Virus record (IMG/VR): IMGVR_UViG_3300031857_013798
Coordinates: 186,001-250,000 of that record
Reading direction: 5' to 3' (one strand)
DNA from: a virus
DNA: 64,000 nt
Both the position numbers and the translations under genes were made by a program. Numbering within the stretch: position 1 is the first letter of the stretch; each line of letters begins with the position of its first letter. Shown here piece after piece: positions 18,801 to 27,500 of the stretch. The notes beneath the pieces are model-generated. The model searched no databases and was not told where the DNA came from. It was given only the letters and a program-made list of their open reading frames with translations.

Positions 18801-21800
18801 TCATGTGTTCGTAAGATGTATATTTGATGTCGATAAAACTTAGAGTTTGATCAGCTAAAGGCTCAACACTGAATGTGTTGTCAATGCGAACAATGTTCAA
18901 TTGTCGAGTAGGCAACTCTCTACGATTTTGATCTAGTAGAATGTTTTCACTGGTTTGTGCTTGAATTGAGTCAACAACTGCTTGTTCCTTAGTAACACTA
19001 AGTCGGAATGCCAATGGGTTTAATGCAATTAATGCATCATCGCTCCAGCCTTGTGCTGCCCAATACAAAAATTCATTGGCCATTTGATTCCAGTCAAGCT
19101 CATACCCATTGGCTCTGTTTGTGAAAGTAAGACCTTGAGTTTCTAAATATTGGCCCAGACTCAACAAAAAGTCAACTACTGCTGTTTTGGTATCAAATAT
19201 AAATCCATACGGAACTTGTACCACAGTATTGGTATAAGATTTTGGCACTTGAATTCTAGTGTCCAGCACAGTTATGGTGCGCAATTGCCCTCCGCTTTGA
19301 CTTTGCAGTATGCTAAAATAAGGCTGTGTGGTACTGTAGCCAAATACTGCATAGCCGCCTGGCACTGTTTGAACCAATACTGAACTGTAGCTGGCTCGGT
19401 CAAATGGTTGATTTTTGTACAGCAGTAAATTGTAACTTTCGTCAGGAATCAAAAAGCTGGTATTGGTGCTGGCTGGGCTGCTTTTTTCAGTGTAAAGTTT
19501 AATGTATTTTTTGTCTGAGAAGCTGGCCATGCGATAACACAACCGCACATCAAGATTGGCCAGGTCAGCAGTTAAATCTTCAGTTGAATCTATTCCTGAT
19601 TGTCTGTTGTAGTCCACAATCCAGTCAATGTAACTGGCTTTGCTCACACCATTGCCGTATATTTCAATACCATTGGCATCTAGTCTGTACCGGTCATCAT
19701 ATAGATATTGTCCAAATTCTTCTTGGTAGCGATACAAATCACGATCAGCAAACAATGCAAAAAACTTAGCTGGTTGTGTCAAGGCCAACAGGCGCATGAC
19801 TGCAAACGGATATGAACTTGAATTCCACCATGAAGCTTCAACTGGGCCACCGTCGCCAATGCTCCAACTCTTACGGAATTGTCCTTCATCCCAGGTCCCT
19901 ACTACCGAATCAAATGGACTTAGCAATGCTCCTTCGCCGCCTGTGGGAATAACTGATGTCAGTCCTGGTCTTGCATATTTTGGCAGATAATAAGGTGCAA
20001 CTGGGTCTCTGACATACCCAGCTTCCATGTCGTCCCAAAGCACTAAGTTACCTTCAGTGTAAGGTGCAGGCCCGTAGGTGTCATCCCACCAGTCTGGTTT
20101 GATGCTGAGTCCCAGCATTTCCCAAGGTGTGTATTCTGGTTGTTGAGTGTCGTAAAAGTAACGATAGATACCGCGCCAGGCTCCTAACAAATAATCATTG
20201 TTGAGTTTGTTTTGCGCTTCACTATAGTTCCATGTAAACTCATTGTTGGCTTGATAGTCTTGTGTGTTGTAGTCAAGTTTGTTCCAGGCCACCCAGCTAA
20301 GAAAATCTTGTGACAAAATATTGTTGACTTCGCTGTAGGTAAATCCAGTGTCTCTAAACTGTCCTGGGATAACATCAGCTGCCACCATAGGAACAGGATT
20401 GCCGTCTAATTTTAAATTGTTAAAAATTCTAGTTTCAAATTCCAACAACACATCATCTCTAATGTCATCAAATGTTTTTGTAACTGATCCATCGTGCCCG
20501 ATCAGTACTGTTTGTTCGCCTGTACTGGTTTGTTGAACTGTAATTCTTGGTCTAAAAGCACGGTACAAACCAAGTTTGGTAGGAGTGTTTGGAACAAAGT
20601 TGCCATAAGTGCTTGTATATTCTCTGATGGCAATTTGATCGCCCACCGACAGTGTGACCAAAATAGTCACACGAGGTCCGTCTGTGGCCACAGAATATTC
20701 TAAATCACGAGTGAGCAAACGATCATTGAGGTATACGTTCAACCCTAAATAATTTGCAGATGTATAATTGTATACCTGCACAGTATCAAACACACTAGAC
20801 GTAATAAAACTCACAGTGTAGGTGTTTTCAGTATACACCGCACCCGATGGCAGCATGTCTGACCAGTAGAATGGTTGTGTTTCTACTTTACCAGCATTGA
20901 TTTCTTCAATAGCAGTGTCTAAGATTTGAGCAGTAGTTTGAAAATTGATTTCTTGCTGAGTCACATTTTCCAGCATGATACTTTTAAACTTAGTGTATTC
21001 TCTACTGTTGTAGGTCAATGCATTGAAGATGTTGTATTCTTCACTGCGCAAGAAATATCCAGCCAAAGTCATTGGAGCACTTTGTTGTAGGATAGTCAAT
21101 CCATAAGGAATGATATTGCCAAGGTCTCTAGTGTTGTTAGCACCAGCAATAGCACCTTGGATGCCTGGTAAATTTTCGCAAATACTTTCGTAGTTTTGAC
21201 GTATGGTTCCTAGTGTAAAGCTGGTGCTGTTGGCATTAAGCGGGTTGTTCTGCAGGTTAGATGGCACTTGATAAAAGGCCGCGGCGCTAATTTGATCGCT
21301 TAAAACCAAAACTTCAATAATGTCACCCACTACATAAGTGTTGAGTAATGTAATGGTAGTATTGTTGCCACTTACAACGTAAGTGTATTTGGTAGGATCT
21401 TGGAATACACTACCAACATAAACTTTGACCACTGGTACAGAATTACCAGTTTGGTTAATAACTGGCACATCCAATTTTAATATTCCAGTATTGTAAGTAA
21501 ACTTAAATTGTTGATACATTTGGGTAGTAGTAATTGCATTCTGCCACCCAATTAATCTTGTGTATGCTGTTCTGTCAGCATATTCTCTAGCACTGCCAGA
21601 GCTAATAGCAACAGTTACTGATACGTTATCTCTGGTGTATACAAATGTATCTTTGTAGAGGTTGTTGTCAAACACAATATCTCCCACATTGGAGATACTG
21701 AGATACTGTAATGGAATTTTTAAAACTGTATCAAGTATTCTTGTGTCGCCAATTGCATAACTGAATAGTTTGCTACCAATAAAGTCTGAGCTGGGATATT

Positions 21801-24534
21801 TTGCTTGATTACCAAAACTAACTCGATCAGCGTCATACACGTCAAACAACGGTGCCTGTTGAACTCCAGTTTTTTGTTGCGCCTCAATCCAAGCAGCTCC
21901 GTCATACCAGAAAGTTAATCCTTGCAACGTGTCACCTGACAAGCACAGTGTAGACTGGTCAGTCAATACTTCGCCGTCAGACGCCAGTGTGAGATTGATA
22001 ATAGGTTGTGCAATCAGTGGCGGCACTGTGTCAGGCACAATAAATTCTACTACATAAATTTTGTCTCTTACATCTGGATCTTCGTCAGCAGCAAAAATAA
22101 CTCTGGTACCATTTGTAAAAGTATATCCGTCTACTGAGTATCCAGTTGATCCTTGAATGTTAGAGAATGCATCTGTCTCTAACTGATCAATTATGTCCAC
22201 AGGTTGTTTGCCCTGAGTACCCATGTTAAACAGTCTAATGTCTGGTTGAAATTGAATAATTGGACGTTTGCCACGATAGTTGTTGTCTAGTGTGGCCACA
22301 GTGTTGTTATAAGCAGCCGTAGCATTGATCACATCAATGTGGAACCAACGGTTTGAACGTGTCCAAGAATTAAGGTCTTGACTTGCACGATCAATTGTGA
22401 AATAATCCAATTCTTCAGGCACTGGCAAGCTAGAATCATTGTCATTGATTACATAAGATTCTGGAGTGACAAAATTTGTAACAGGCAACAACTCAATAGC
22501 AGTACCTACGCCAGCCACATAATATTCACGATAGTTGATAGCGGTGGCATTCATGTCGGCTGTGGCTGTGGTTAGAGTCACAGCACTGCCGTCAACTACA
22601 CTTGATACCGTAAATTGAAACGAGTTTACAATACTCTGAACGTAATACGATTGTCCAGCAACTAATCCTCCAATCACTGTGCCAGTAAATACTACCCGTT
22701 GACCAACATACAAATCTTCTGTGGTTGCTGTGCTAATTGTGTTGAACCCAGCGTTGGTAGATGTGCAAACAAAAGATATTGTTCCACTACTGTAGCTTGC
22801 TGGAATAACATCGCCCCGAAATACTATTTTTAATCCGTTGGTAAAAGATACACCGTTAGGGCTGGTGTAATTTTTTTGTCCCAAAATGTCATCAATGAAC
22901 AGAGTAGAACTTTCTGTTTCATCCAACAGTTTAATTGTACCAAAAATTTCTGGATCTGTGCCATCTTGATAGTACAAGGTGTTTAACAAAGCTGTCAGCA
23001 GAGGGATTTGTCTAAACGTACCTGCGGCATCTTTGTACCAGTTGGTACTGCTGTACACAGTGCCATATCTAATGGTCCATTTGTTCAAATTGTCAATAGT
23101 AGCTATTCTAGACAATCTAAGATAGGTAATTCCATCACTTACTACGTAGTTGATTTGCCAAAGTTGATATCTATCTTCTGGGGCAATTTCTGCTGTGTAA
23201 GAGAATGGTTCAGTGTCAAAGCTGCCAATCAATCCGTTATTGGCAGACCCTGCTTCTAGTGGGTCAAAGAAACTGGTTCGAATCCACCCACCACTTTCAG
23301 CATCAGTGTTTGAATTTGTAAAAATTAAAGTTCTGTTGTTGAGACTGGTTATTCCGTCAATGCCGCCGTAGGTCTCAATGAACGTGTCTAGAGGTTGATT
23401 GTTGATTTGTTCAAATTTGAGTTCTGTGAGCAAATCAACATTTTGACTGAACACTGGCAAATTGTAATAAAAACTCTGAGCTGTTTTTGTAGGCACATTG
23501 AAAATCACTGTGCCAAGGTCTTCACCATTGTTGGTTACACCAAACACGTCACGTGAACTGATGTTGGGTGTGGTAGGAATTTTGCCAGACACACCTGGCT
23601 CTGTTTGTATCCAAAATCCTGGACCAGTGCCAGGTGTTCCATCCACAATGTTCAGCGTACCGCGCATGTTAGTTTGTGTGCCACTCACATAGTACAATGT
23701 GTTTGGTGCATTTCTTGGCACAGTAAATGTCACAAGGCCAAAGTTTGATCCATTGCGACTGACACCATCGTTATAAGGATTAGCTGATCCTAGTGTCTGT
23801 TCAGTTTTGATCCAGAACGGAAAATCGCCTTGCAAGTTCAAATTAAACACATAGGTGTTTCCACGAGCCAGCGTTAGTGTGGGGTTGTTGAGGAAGTCAA
23901 TGGTATATGCAGAAATACCAGAATTTCCAACACGGTAGTTTACAGTTTCTGTAGAGTTTTGTGCAACCTGGAATGTATAGCTGCCGCCACGCACCACTTC
24001 AATAGTTGGATTCTCGCCGGATATTCCAGAAAATGTATAAACGCCATTGGCTCTTGTGACTTCAAAGTCGTCTGTTACCGGCACTCCTGTGGCCGCAACG
24101 TCAACTGCGTTGGGTCCATTGGGTAACCAGAAATACTGAGAGAAGTTTACAAATGTATCAAAATTAATAAACGGATCCCAAGTATAGTAATCACTTGAAA
24201 ACAATCTGTCTGGTCGTTGCGTTGGTGATCCTTGGAACTCCAATGCATCAAGCATACCTGGATAGGTAATGGTATTTTTAATTGTTGTGGTATCAGCAGG
24301 ATCTAAACTGACCACTCCTGGTTCTAGTTGATAATCACTGCGTGTTTTTGTTGGTTCTACCACATACTTGTCGTTGGGATTTACACCCGGGCCGACTGTA
24401 CGGCCAATGAAGCCTTGTGTCTTTTTAAATTTAGGTTCTTGAATCAGTTGATCAAGTGTGGCCGCTAAAAACTGTTTGTTAGTGTCAGTTTGAAAAATTT
24501 GCGGAAGAAAGTCTACTGAGCGTACTCGTGCCAT
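9832..24534 (-). CDS. Giant baseplate structural protein (gp7 position), 4900 aa
   Basis: One uninterrupted frame of 14.7 kb immediately after gp6 (TAATG overlap). The N-terminus MARVRSVDFLPQIFQT and the following QEPKFKKTQGFIGRTVGPG match the start of very large virion proteins of T4-like cyanophages (from memory), which occupy the gp7 wedge position; T4 gp7 is only about 1030 aa. Internal modules include a YVGQRVVFTGTV-type insert near 585-655 shared with gp6. Four to six FG-GAP-like blades lie at about 2370-3190, with motifs such as ALVGSPRYG, MYVGAPD, VMIGAPY, LVVGAPRG and LWMGAPG, probably forming a beta-propeller. There are also GTGYT/GSGYQ-type beta repeats and a DGERIMYRERN module near the C-terminus. 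It is likely a baseplate wedge or peripheral scaffold; some modules may contact the host. Confidence 0.8.
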   Translation of the reverse strand: MARVRSVDFLPQIFQTDTNKQFLAATLDQLIQEPKFKKTQGFIGRTVGPGVNPNDKYVVEPTKTRSDYQLEPGVVSLDPADTTTIKNTITYPGMLDALEFQGSPTQRPDRLFSSDYYTWDPFINFDTFVNFSQYFWLPNGPNAVDVAATGVPVTDDFEVTRANGVYTFSGISGENPTIEVVRGGSYTFQVAQNSTETVNYRVGNSGISAYTIDFLNNPTLTLARGNTYVFNLNLQGDFPFWIKTEQTLGSANPYNDGVSRNGSNFGLVTFTVPRNAPNTLYYVSGTQTNMRGTLNIVDGTPGTGPGFWIQTEPGVSGKIPTTPNISSRDVFGVTNNGEDLGTVIFNVPTKTAQSFYYNLPVFSQNVDLLTELKFEQINNQPLDTFIETYGGIDGITSLNNRTLIFTNSNTDAESGGWIRTSFFDPLEAGSANNGLIGSFDTEPFSYTAEIAPEDRYQLWQINYVVSDGITYLRLSRIATIDNLNKWTIRYGTVYSSTNWYKDAAGTFRQIPLLTALLNTLYYQDGTDPEIFGTIKLLDETESSTLFIDDILGQKNYTSPNGVSFTNGLKIVFRGDVIPASYSSGTISFVCTSTNAGFNTISTATTEDLYVGQRVVFTGTVIGGLVAGQSYYVQSIVNSFQFTVSSVVDGSAVTLTTATADMNATAINYREYYVAGVGTAIELLPVTNFVTPESYVINDNDSSLPVPEELDYFTIDRASQDLNSWTRSNRWFHIDVINATAAYNNTVATLDNNYRGKRPIIQFQPDIRLFNMGTQGKQPVDIIDQLETDAFSNIQGSTGYSVDGYTFTNGTRVIFAADEDPDVRDKIYVVEFIVPDTVPPLIAQPIINLTLASDGEVLTDQSTLCLSGDTLQGLTFWYDGAAWIEAQQKTGVQQAPLFDVYDADRVSFGNQAKYPSSDFIGSKLFSYAIGDTRILDTVLKIPLQYLSISNVGDIVFDNNLYKDTFVYTRDNVSVTVAISSGSAREYADRTAYTRLIGWQNAITTTQMYQQFKFTYNTGILKLDVPVINQTGNSVPVVKVYVGSVFQDPTKYTYVVSGNNTTITLLNTYVVGDIIEVLVLSDQISAAAFYQVPSNLQNNPLNANSTSFTLGTIRQNYESICENLPGIQGAIAGANNTRDLGNIIPYGLTILQQSAPMTLAGYFLRSEEYNIFNALTYNSREYTKFKSIMLENVTQQEINFQTTAQILDTAIEEINAGKVETQPFYWSDMLPSGAVYTENTYTVSFITSSVFDTVQVYNYTSANYLGLNVYLNDRLLTRDLEYSVATDGPRVTILVTLSVGDQIAIREYTSTYGNFVPNTPTKLGLYRAFRPRITVQQTSTGEQTVLIGHDGSVTKTFDDIRDDVLLEFETRIFNNLKLDGNPVPMVAADVIPGQFRDTGFTYSEVNNILSQDFLSWVAWNKLDYNTQDYQANNEFTWNYSEAQNKLNNDYLLGAWRGIYRYFYDTQQPEYTPWEMLGLSIKPDWWDDTYGPAPYTEGNLVLWDDMEAGYVRDPVAPYYLPKYARPGLTSVIPTGGEGALLSPFDSVVGTWDEGQFRKSWSIGDGGPVEASWWNSSSYPFAVMRLLALTQPAKFFALFADRDLYRYQEEFGQYLYDDRYRLDANGIEIYGNGVSKASYIDWIVDYNRQSGIDSTEDLTADLANLDVRLCYRMASFSDKKYIKLYTEKSSPASTNTSFLIPDESYNLLLYKNQPFDRASYSSVLVQTVPGGYAVFGYSTTQPYFSILQSQSGGQLRTITVLDTRIQVPKSYTNTVVQVPYGFIFDTKTAVVDFLLSLGQYLETQGLTFTNRANGYELDWNQMANEFLYWAAQGWSDDALIALNPLAFRLSVTKEQAVVDSIQAQTSENILLDQNRRELPTRQLNIVRIDNTFSVEPLADQTLSFIDIKYTSYEHMIVLDNASVFGDLIYDPVTGARQNRLNLVSTTSTEWNGAVDAQGFILNQDNVEEWQNYKIYSKGTIVKYKGTYWSAMAIVQPSETFDYNEWVQSDYSQIELGMLPNLANKANQLANSYDINAANLESDNDLLSYGLIGFRPRQYMAALNLDDVSQVNIYRQFLDSKGTILSAELFSQAVLGKETGDYNIYENWAVQRAVYGANANRSYFELRLNRALLDASPSLVQVILPLESSKADQTVLLENVWKESFKLTSPNILPTTTELPTDTALPSAGYVNLDDADITAFDIDDPASLEANINNINVGTSIWVAKVNDYDWNIYRAESVPGTISHVCDNLNNTSRVIFTADHGLVAGNRIIIRFFDTEVDGVYDVLSVVNLNTINIAFRFLSNRTVVNGTGLAFTLKTMRVSQASNVDTLPYANSLLFGAKVWVDDNGDGLWQVIEKQNIFSEVTSIAPEYLDATEAYGSSVSQATNRFAALVGSPRYGFPTSANPKGGVYTYVRSTSDVYQPASPVSSGDALLTLDITGARAYGTSVKFGNKDWAVAGAPLSLGSASQTNNGYACVIYRDTGSYLPDTNPYFNWQLLTTPGSVSADQGRFGYSVAMSLDERWMYVGAPDVNKVYAYGRVDWEDQYFRTVGNGSTKVYLINDYITISAATQLRVTVDGEIQTLNTDYTVNAALNTVTFVSAPVSGSDIIIRRIALQDLDGADYFSVTATGGSGSGALFTVSRRRGTVTVGVQDGGTGYTVGNTLTIPATSFGGGTVPANDITFTVGSVISGEIITISTPSYTPPALATVFSLNEYFYQVALTDSTIYSFQIEVDGVLQRPNIDYTFNTSTKDVTFLNSPASGTSILARAKDYWLYVDTLTAGGLAAGAQFGYSVSCSTDGRQVMIGAPYATADGETEAGVVYVFDRNVQKFIWNNDPSSSSFTVLGTPVAPVSVIVNNQFLTNQNSTTQDASNTFTVNGSTVTVNLASNLQSGDIVEIETNQFELLQIVTQDAVAEFSNFGQSVDLCKYNCSLYVGEPQSSIQIYKGGVVERSLNQSRVYGVITALNASPALTAGNTLRVNNMDVAVPTAPNNTVSGLAAAINAAVPNVTATVTSGLLTLSVTNFDSAPAGNKLQVAPGSIGAAFDSLGFNTFEWTQTIQSPYPVKFAGFGSSISVDDTATTLVVGAPRGTMYLITIFDDYVELFDAGATSFFTTIDQSGAVYTYDLLNSANSSITNPSKFIFGNQIAITSIDYLDQLGVSVDYTSGVLWMGAPGTDFGDSSSSNYGQAHVWQNATRSPAWAPIRIEQPVVDVRLLNSVFLYDRISSATTEFLDFFNPLQGKILGAARQNIDYIGAVDPGSYNVGPVGVRGTTWGAEHVGEIWWDISTVRFIDPNQDDIVYASRRWGQVFPGSSIDVYQWIVSSVPPANYAGPGTPYSISSYTINTVLSRDGNFNTQYFFWVRGITDVATQKNKTLSAATISQYIENPRSTGIAYLAPINSSTVALYNCETLIEAEDTILHIEFDKELTNANVHVEYELIAQGRADGFLSDNLYRKLQDSFCGVDTAGNIVPDINLGPAERYGVQFRPRQSMFVDRFAALKNYIVRANTVLKQYTISESRSFALLNSAEPELPSTTIVNGATVINWNKRIPNLEILTYNFEAPGGDAIGYKYLVVSDSDNRGLWTIYTVEENPNTGNPELVLSRVQNYRTTDYWSYIDWYRPGYNSSIKPVAEVPTYSSLATISVTTGASVKVTANAQGKFEIYLKTDLGFERVGLEDGTIAISAEIYDYALGRFGFDVEVFDAQYFDQEPVIETRKIIQAINEELFVDDLAIERNRSLTLMFDFILSEFAAPEWLVKTSLIDVDHRIRELLPFQNYSRDNQEFVIDYLQEVKPYHVQVREFNLTYFGNDLYQGDLTDFDVPAFYNTTLPVPQYTSPILLPYAHSAAQISNTLSDTESTDQIWTEWPYSQWYNNYLLSVETIVVTFNGTGYTTAPQVTIVGDAVTPAEATALINSAGQVVAINVTNPGSGYQATPAIVFSGGNGTGAQAYANMINRNSADFDAQVYNVNPAVNFDQWEIDTNSNIPLTTVRAFKTVIKYDRYQYQTSVQTWSSTGIYLNGTLVRYDDRVWSADSSDGSSAVVGPTFDLEDWVEVDPGTLSGVDRTMGYYVSGINSPGLELPLLIDGVDYPGVQVWGDYFLGTEIVDAQYESEFTDIELGLRNTDVNVDGGEFIGPYEGHAPEELVNGSEFDTLDIRVYTRPGSDWQMDGHGFQIGVINYVYNPATSYILSWSGVVDHPVQVLVSNQTSGRTMTLDVDYYINWGNETVEIVPSEGFATDDVVNISVYELGGGNQLYRDNYTGAEIGNSVIIPVDDAEIYTVAIFVNGESSAVPSWEPYYDADAWNILQSYPINMVVINTSVYYRSIQAVPEGTDITDTTYWEVYVPTLLTKVTLASTPGDADGIALVAFGIQTPTQYSWSTPQVQYQVVDATVISTSGFTLDNSVAGTNPANMIVTVNGLRLTPPAGIEWQGDDSSTSFGLPQRLGSSFLQSTINAITDIQVYKNSELQVQSFGATAGDYSVTNWDGSNTPGRQVVFNAAPAAGDTILISVSTLADYSLAGSLLQLNTTPPLDSIISVTTFNETTQQSIATLVFVGPIVEGITIAEPYDSTDFDTGSVSGLPGSFDYSAGTAISKNDFYLDRPGIEAGRLWVTLDGYRLFEGQDYTVVDDYIILASGAIGTSQILAVTEFTESLVPEASAFRIFQDMRGVQGTYRITPATTTTLTQPLLAAGNTIHVADANACAEPNLPEGIFGIITIDGERIMYRERNVGTHTLTGLRRGTAGTGAADHETGADVYDMSRGNLLAEQYQNYVVSDTSVGDGSTTIFYAPSIDISDFGDSSSIYTETIEVYVGGVRQYNYSDSSVSIEPGQYRWIVTDFEPLAIEFITDSNPIDPMLAPPPGVEITILQRRGLGWYGTGIKVNDGLALQETDTPQARFLTGRNGA

Positions 24535-27500
24535 TAAATTACTCCGCTGCCTGCTGCTGTGCGCAGGTTAGTACTGGTCAATGCTTCAATCACATCAATG
24601 TTATCAATGGTTGCGGCATTGGCAAAAATCTCATTGGGTTGAGAACGAATTTCGTACAAATCACCAAAGCTCTTTTGTGGATCCAACGGAACTAGTACTA
24701 CAGAACTGATGATTGTGCCAAGTTGTCGATGCAGGTAGGCAGCAAGTTCTGAGAAATAAAATGTGTCACCAAAGTTCCATTTGTCAATTGAAAAATAACT
24801 GTTCATTTCTGCTAGTACTGAGCTTTTGATTTCAGATGTTGATGCTGTTGAATTTTGTGCTCGTATCACTTTGATAGTGGCACGCAATGTTGCTGCGGCC
24901 TTGAGTCCGAACAGCGGTTTAAAATTGACTGAGTTGACCACAATGTTGTCTGACACCATCTTGTAATCTTGTAGTCGTTGATATTCTGTACTTAGATCGT
25001 CAATGGTTGGTTGTTCAGGTTCAGTGACTGTACCGGTGGTATCTTTCAACCAGTTCTGGTAGGCATTATAATAACTCAAAGTGACCACATACAAGTCAAT
25101 GATATTGGTTGTTCCTGGATCAATTCTACTGGTCAATGGACTGTTGTGTCTGTACTGATAGTACAAACTTTGTCGTCCTGTTCTTGCAATCCATCCTGTG
25201 ACTGCATTGAGTTCCAACACTCCTGTTACTGTCAAGCTCAATTGATAGAATGCATCTTCGCTGTAGGCATAGAATACCTGCCCAGATGACCATTCAGTTT
25301 TTACCAATTCAATATCATCAAGGGTGGCGTAGCTGTAAATTACCACGCCTTCTTCAACCAACAAATAACGCTGTAGGTTGTCAAAGTCCACAGTTTGTTG
25401 TAAAAACACATAAGGTCCTGTGGTTCCGGCTGGTCCTACTATTTCACTAAAGAAGTCTGGGTTGTCTGGCACACCATCATTGTCTGAGTCTCTGTATCCT
25501 ACTAATACCTGGAAGTCATCCACATAACCGTCGCTTTCAACTGGTTGACCAGTAATGGTCATGTAAATGTCTCCTTCAAGCGGTTCACTGGAGTTTGGTT
25601 GAGTGTTGACTGCTAACACATTGATAAAATCTTTGATCACTGTGCCAGTGCGGCTGTCATAGATTTGCGCACCGTCGTAGAAGAAGAATCTTGTTTGCAA
25701 CACTGATCCAAAGTTGTATGCAAGTCCACGGAATGTAATTGTGTAATTTTGATTTTGAACCACAAACTGGATCAGCCATGAAGAGTCTAAGTTGGCACCA
25801 CTAGTATTACCAGCGTACTCTTGACTCCAGGCAGCGTCCTGATTCAGGTTGGTAGATTGAATCAAATACCAAGAGTACGGAGTACCTGTAATGGATCCGT
25901 CATTGTCGTATCCTAGGCCAAAATTACGAAACAATGCAATTTGATCACTCATTGCAGATTCAATCGACAATGGCAAGTCTGTAACAAATAACGGAATAAT
26001 AGTGTCTACAATAGCGCCAGTAGGAACAAAGTTATTGAGTATGACTGGCCCTGACCCATTGATTAGATTACCCAGTCCTGAGTTCATACCATCGCCAGTT
26101 ACTCGTATGGGGCTGGCCCAAATTTCCACACGCTCTTCTGCTTTGGTTGGAATGCCCAATTGCAGTTTGTTGTTTTTATCAAAAAAGTAACCCGGTGGCG
26201 GCACAAAACGTACCAGGCTACCAACAATAGCGTACAAGAAATTGGTTGTAGATTCATCACCTACTGCAATGGGTGTGCCTGCACTGTTTTTAAAGTAACC
26301 AGTGGTTTCATTGGCCAAGGTGGTGCTTTGATTCCAGGTGCTTCCGCCTGTGCTCAAAGTAGTAACTGCACTCATTGAGCCTGTAGCCGAGCTTAATGTA
26401 ACTGCTGATCCACCGGCTGTGGTGCTTACAGTGAATGTACTGTTGACTGAATTTATACTGACCACATAATAAGGCAAGTCGGCAGTAATGCCACCAAACA
26501 CTGTGCCTGAGAATGTGATTGGCATGCCAACATAAGCATAATCAAAAAATGCAGCAGTAGCGCAGGTAATTGCATTGGTTGTAATTGTTGTGGCCGTGCA
26601 AGTGATATCTAAAGTGTTGATTAACTTTCTTGGAAAATTCCCATAGTAAAACTGCCGCATGGTACTTTCAGTCAACTGTGGTTGCACCTGATTGGTAATC
26701 ACATCAGCAATTTCATTGCGATTGGTCCAACTGAACAAAATAGTTGGTAAAATATTTTGTTGCCACAATCCACCGTCGCTGCCAAAGCTGTTGGTACTTG
26801 AATACTTGCCGGTATTATCAACCAAGTCAAGATATCGACTGGTTCCAATTGACGCACGATTCAATGCTTTAGATTTAATAATTGAATTGTACTGTGTGTA
26901 AGGAAACAAGTTGTAGTCTTCACCATTGACCATGCGATTTTGTGTATAGTACCTAGCAGGCGCACGTTGTTTGATTTCATCAATTGGCTCGCGTGCTTGG
27001 GCATTGCTTACTGGACGAGTAATACCACAAGTAAAGGTGATAGTTTGCAAATTGCCGTTGCGGTCAGTATAACTGATAGGCAAAACTACGTTTTGCATTT
27101 CTTCAGGATTGATAATGTATTGCAGTCCATTAGAACTGCGCACATAGGCACGGAAATTTCCTACTGGAATTTCTGAAAACACTCCATCCCCAAATATCAT
27201 AGTAAGTTGATCGTTTGTTCTGCTGGTTGTGGAATAGATTGATCGTAGGCCAGTCAGTTGTTCAGCAGCACCAACGTAGATGTTTTCTGTGTATTGCCAT
27301 TCACGGCTGATGCTTCCCACGTTGTCAAGTTGAAACAACCAACGATCTTCGTTGTTTACGCCTTCAATGTTGATGTTTACTGTGCGGTTGGCAATGCGCT
27401 CGGCCAAGTTGAAGTCTTGATTTTGTAACGTGCCTTGTTTAAATGCAAAAAAGTATCCGGTATTGGCAGATTGATAACCCAGTTGGTCATTGCGATACAA

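Noticed and set aside
9832-24534. Giant gene as an assembly fusion of several genes
   Set aside because: Frame, composition and beta-module pattern are continuous with no internal stop or frame change, and very large proteins are known at this position in cyanophage T4-like genomes; cannot be fully excluded without reads.
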